Of a stretch of DNA of 42,319 nucleotides, positions 41,396 to 42,319 are shown one piece after another. Source of the DNA: Limnohabitans sp. Rim8 (lineage in GTDB: Bacteria; Pseudomonadota; Gammaproteobacteria; Burkholderiales; Burkholderiaceae_C); contig CAMDFT010000019.1 of assembly GCA_945897795.1 (NCBI GenBank), positions 1 through 42,319 on the forward strand. The letters run 5' to 3'. Both the position numbers and the translations under genes were made by a program. Each line of letters begins with the position of its first letter. Positions within the stretch are counted from its first letter, which is position 1. The notes under the pieces are model-generated. The model did not search any database and had not been told where the DNA came from. It saw only the letters and a program-made list of their open reading frames with translations.

Positions 41396-42319
41396 TCAAT
41401 CCGCTGGCGACAAAATAACCTCAATGGCGTAGCGTGTCGGCGATAGACCGGTTTGCTGAAACCACAGCGTCATAGGCCCTTCGCCAAGTTTTGACTTGGG
41501 CACATTGGCCAGCTCATTGCGCCCCAAATAACTGGGTCCCATGTGGCCGTAAACCAGCATGCGCGAGACACTTTCGACAGTTTCACCCGCATCAAACACC
41601 TTGTTGGGCTGCAAAGCATAAAAGGCTTTGTCGTCTTCTGACTCGTACTGCACCAACTTGAACGACATCAACTGCTGGCCTTTGGGGATGTCCCAAGTGA
41701 CATAGTCGCGATCACCGCTTACCACCACCCCATGGATCAGGTAGGTTTGCAGGCCAGGGGCCAAAATGCTGGGCAGCAAAGGGTCGCCTGAAGCTTCATG
41801 CGATACAACGCTTGGGTTTTGCAAGTCAAAACCTTGGGCCGCAGAATTGTTACCAGCCATGTCCACTTGGCGTAACCAAACTCGGCTCAAGCCGTTACCC
41901 AAAGCACCGAGTGCGCTGCCTTTGCCTGCAGACCATGAGCGTTGCTCGTCCAGTGAATACTCCCAGCGCGCACCCGGCTCAATGCCCGACAGTTTGAAGG
42001 TGTTGGTCACGCCTTCAGATTGACCCGAGATGGCCACAGCAGCGGGAGGTGTAGTGTCCAAAACACAGTTGACGCGCACGATTTCCGAGGTGTTGCCCGC
42101 ATCGTCCCGAGCGCGCACCCAAATCATTTTGGCGCCGTCGCCTTTGACTTCAAACGAGCCGCCGGAACCGCGTGTCCAAGTGATCCCTTGGTCCAGCGAA
42201 AACTCCCAGTCGATGCCCTGACTTTCAACACCCCACCTGCCGTTGCTTGTGACGCCATCGGTCACGTCAAGGCCGGTGTCGTTGAACGACAAAACAGGCG
42301 CTTTAAGAACGACCGCACC
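41396..42319 (-). CDS. Large Ig-like repeat protein, C-terminal part (partial)
   Basis: The minus-strand frame enters the window at its right edge, so the start is outside. The visible 307 residues contain bacterial Ig-like repeats: SQGIDWEFSLDQGITWTRGSG, a DTTPPAAVAISG start of a second repeat, GARWEYSLDEQRSWSAG, each with VWVRARDDAGNTS-type ends. The last 140 residues are a distinct C-terminal domain (YLIHGVVVSGDRDYVTWDIP, ALQPNKVFDAGETV) and the protein ends in ILSPAD. Such repeat proteins are usually large surface adhesins or secreted proteins. No secretion signal is visible in this part. Confidence 0.75.
   Translation of the reverse strand, partial: GAVVLKAPVLSFNDTGLDVTDGVTSNGRWGVESQGIDWEFSLDQGITWTRGSGGSFEVKGDGAKMIWVRARDDAGNTSEIVRVNCVLDTTPPAAVAISGQSEGVTNTFKLSGIEPGARWEYSLDEQRSWSAGKGSALGALGNGLSRVWLRQVDMAGNNSAAQGFDLQNPSVVSHEASGDPLLPSILAPGLQTYLIHGVVVSGDRDYVTWDIPKGQQLMSFKLVQYESEDDKAFYALQPNKVFDAGETVESVSRMLVYGHMGPSYLGRNELANVPKSKLGEGPMTLWFQQTGLSPTRYAIEVILSPAD

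Overview
The window is GC-rich, densely packed chromosomal DNA from a betaproteobacterium. Codon use, gene families and gene style (TRAP transporter, PhoX, ACR3/ArsJ arsenic genes, Ppk/SixA/Ppx) suggest Burkholderiales, probably a freshwater Comamonadaceae member of the Limnohabitans/Rhodoferax type. This placement is inferred from gene content; there is no rRNA here to test it. I saw no tRNA, rRNA, CRISPR array or intact insertion sequence.

Layout. 1-13.1 kb is mostly housekeeping and catabolism: the end of a CorC-type CBS protein, a SuhB-type phosphatase, trmJ-cysE, dnaG, an acyl-CoA ligase, a small secreted Lys/Ala protein, a NUDIX hydrolase, a TRAP transporter (dctPQM order), a fumarylpyruvate-hydrolase-like gene with a divergent MarR regulator, and a small ABM-fold protein.

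From about 13.1 to 40.4 kb nearly every block concerns phosphorus or its toxic analogue arsenate. (1) A phosphonate operon on the minus strand (phnC-phnD-phnE, Fe-alcohol dehydrogenase, FAD oxidoreductase, phnX, NUDIX) with a divergent PhnZ-like HD oxygenase. (2) A lipid-remodelling cassette: an OlsB-like acyltransferase, a PlcP/LpxH-like phosphoesterase and a GT4 glycosyltransferase, the last broken by an in-frame TGA. (3) A polyphosphate block: ppk-sixA, a histone-H1-like Lys/Ala/Pro protein and ppx. (4) An arsenic operon: GAPDH-arsJ-arsR/arsC fusion-acr3. (5) A divergent Tat-exported PhoX phosphatase, then a TlpA-like protein and an orphan ParA. (6) A phytase-esterase-like lipoprotein flanked by two direct copies of a 277-bp segment. 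The second copy is the intact 5' end of a GT28 diacylglycerol-glycosyltransferase-like gene; the first is a truncated remnant. A beta-barrel protein follows, then the 3' end of a large Ig-like repeat protein.

Several of these units have, at plausible promoter distances, sequences of the PhoB-box form (7-mers resembling CTGTCAY repeated every 11 bp): ppk, ppx, the GAPDH/ars operon, phoX, the phytase-like gene, both copies of the GT28 5' region, and less clearly phnC. The coherent reading is a phosphate-starvation island. It would scavenge Pi from phosphonates and phosphoesters, replace phospholipids with P-free lipids, manage polyphosphate, and remove the arsenate that enters when phosphate uptake is induced. 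The PhoB/PhoR and Pst genes are not in the window, so PhoB control is inferred from sequence only.
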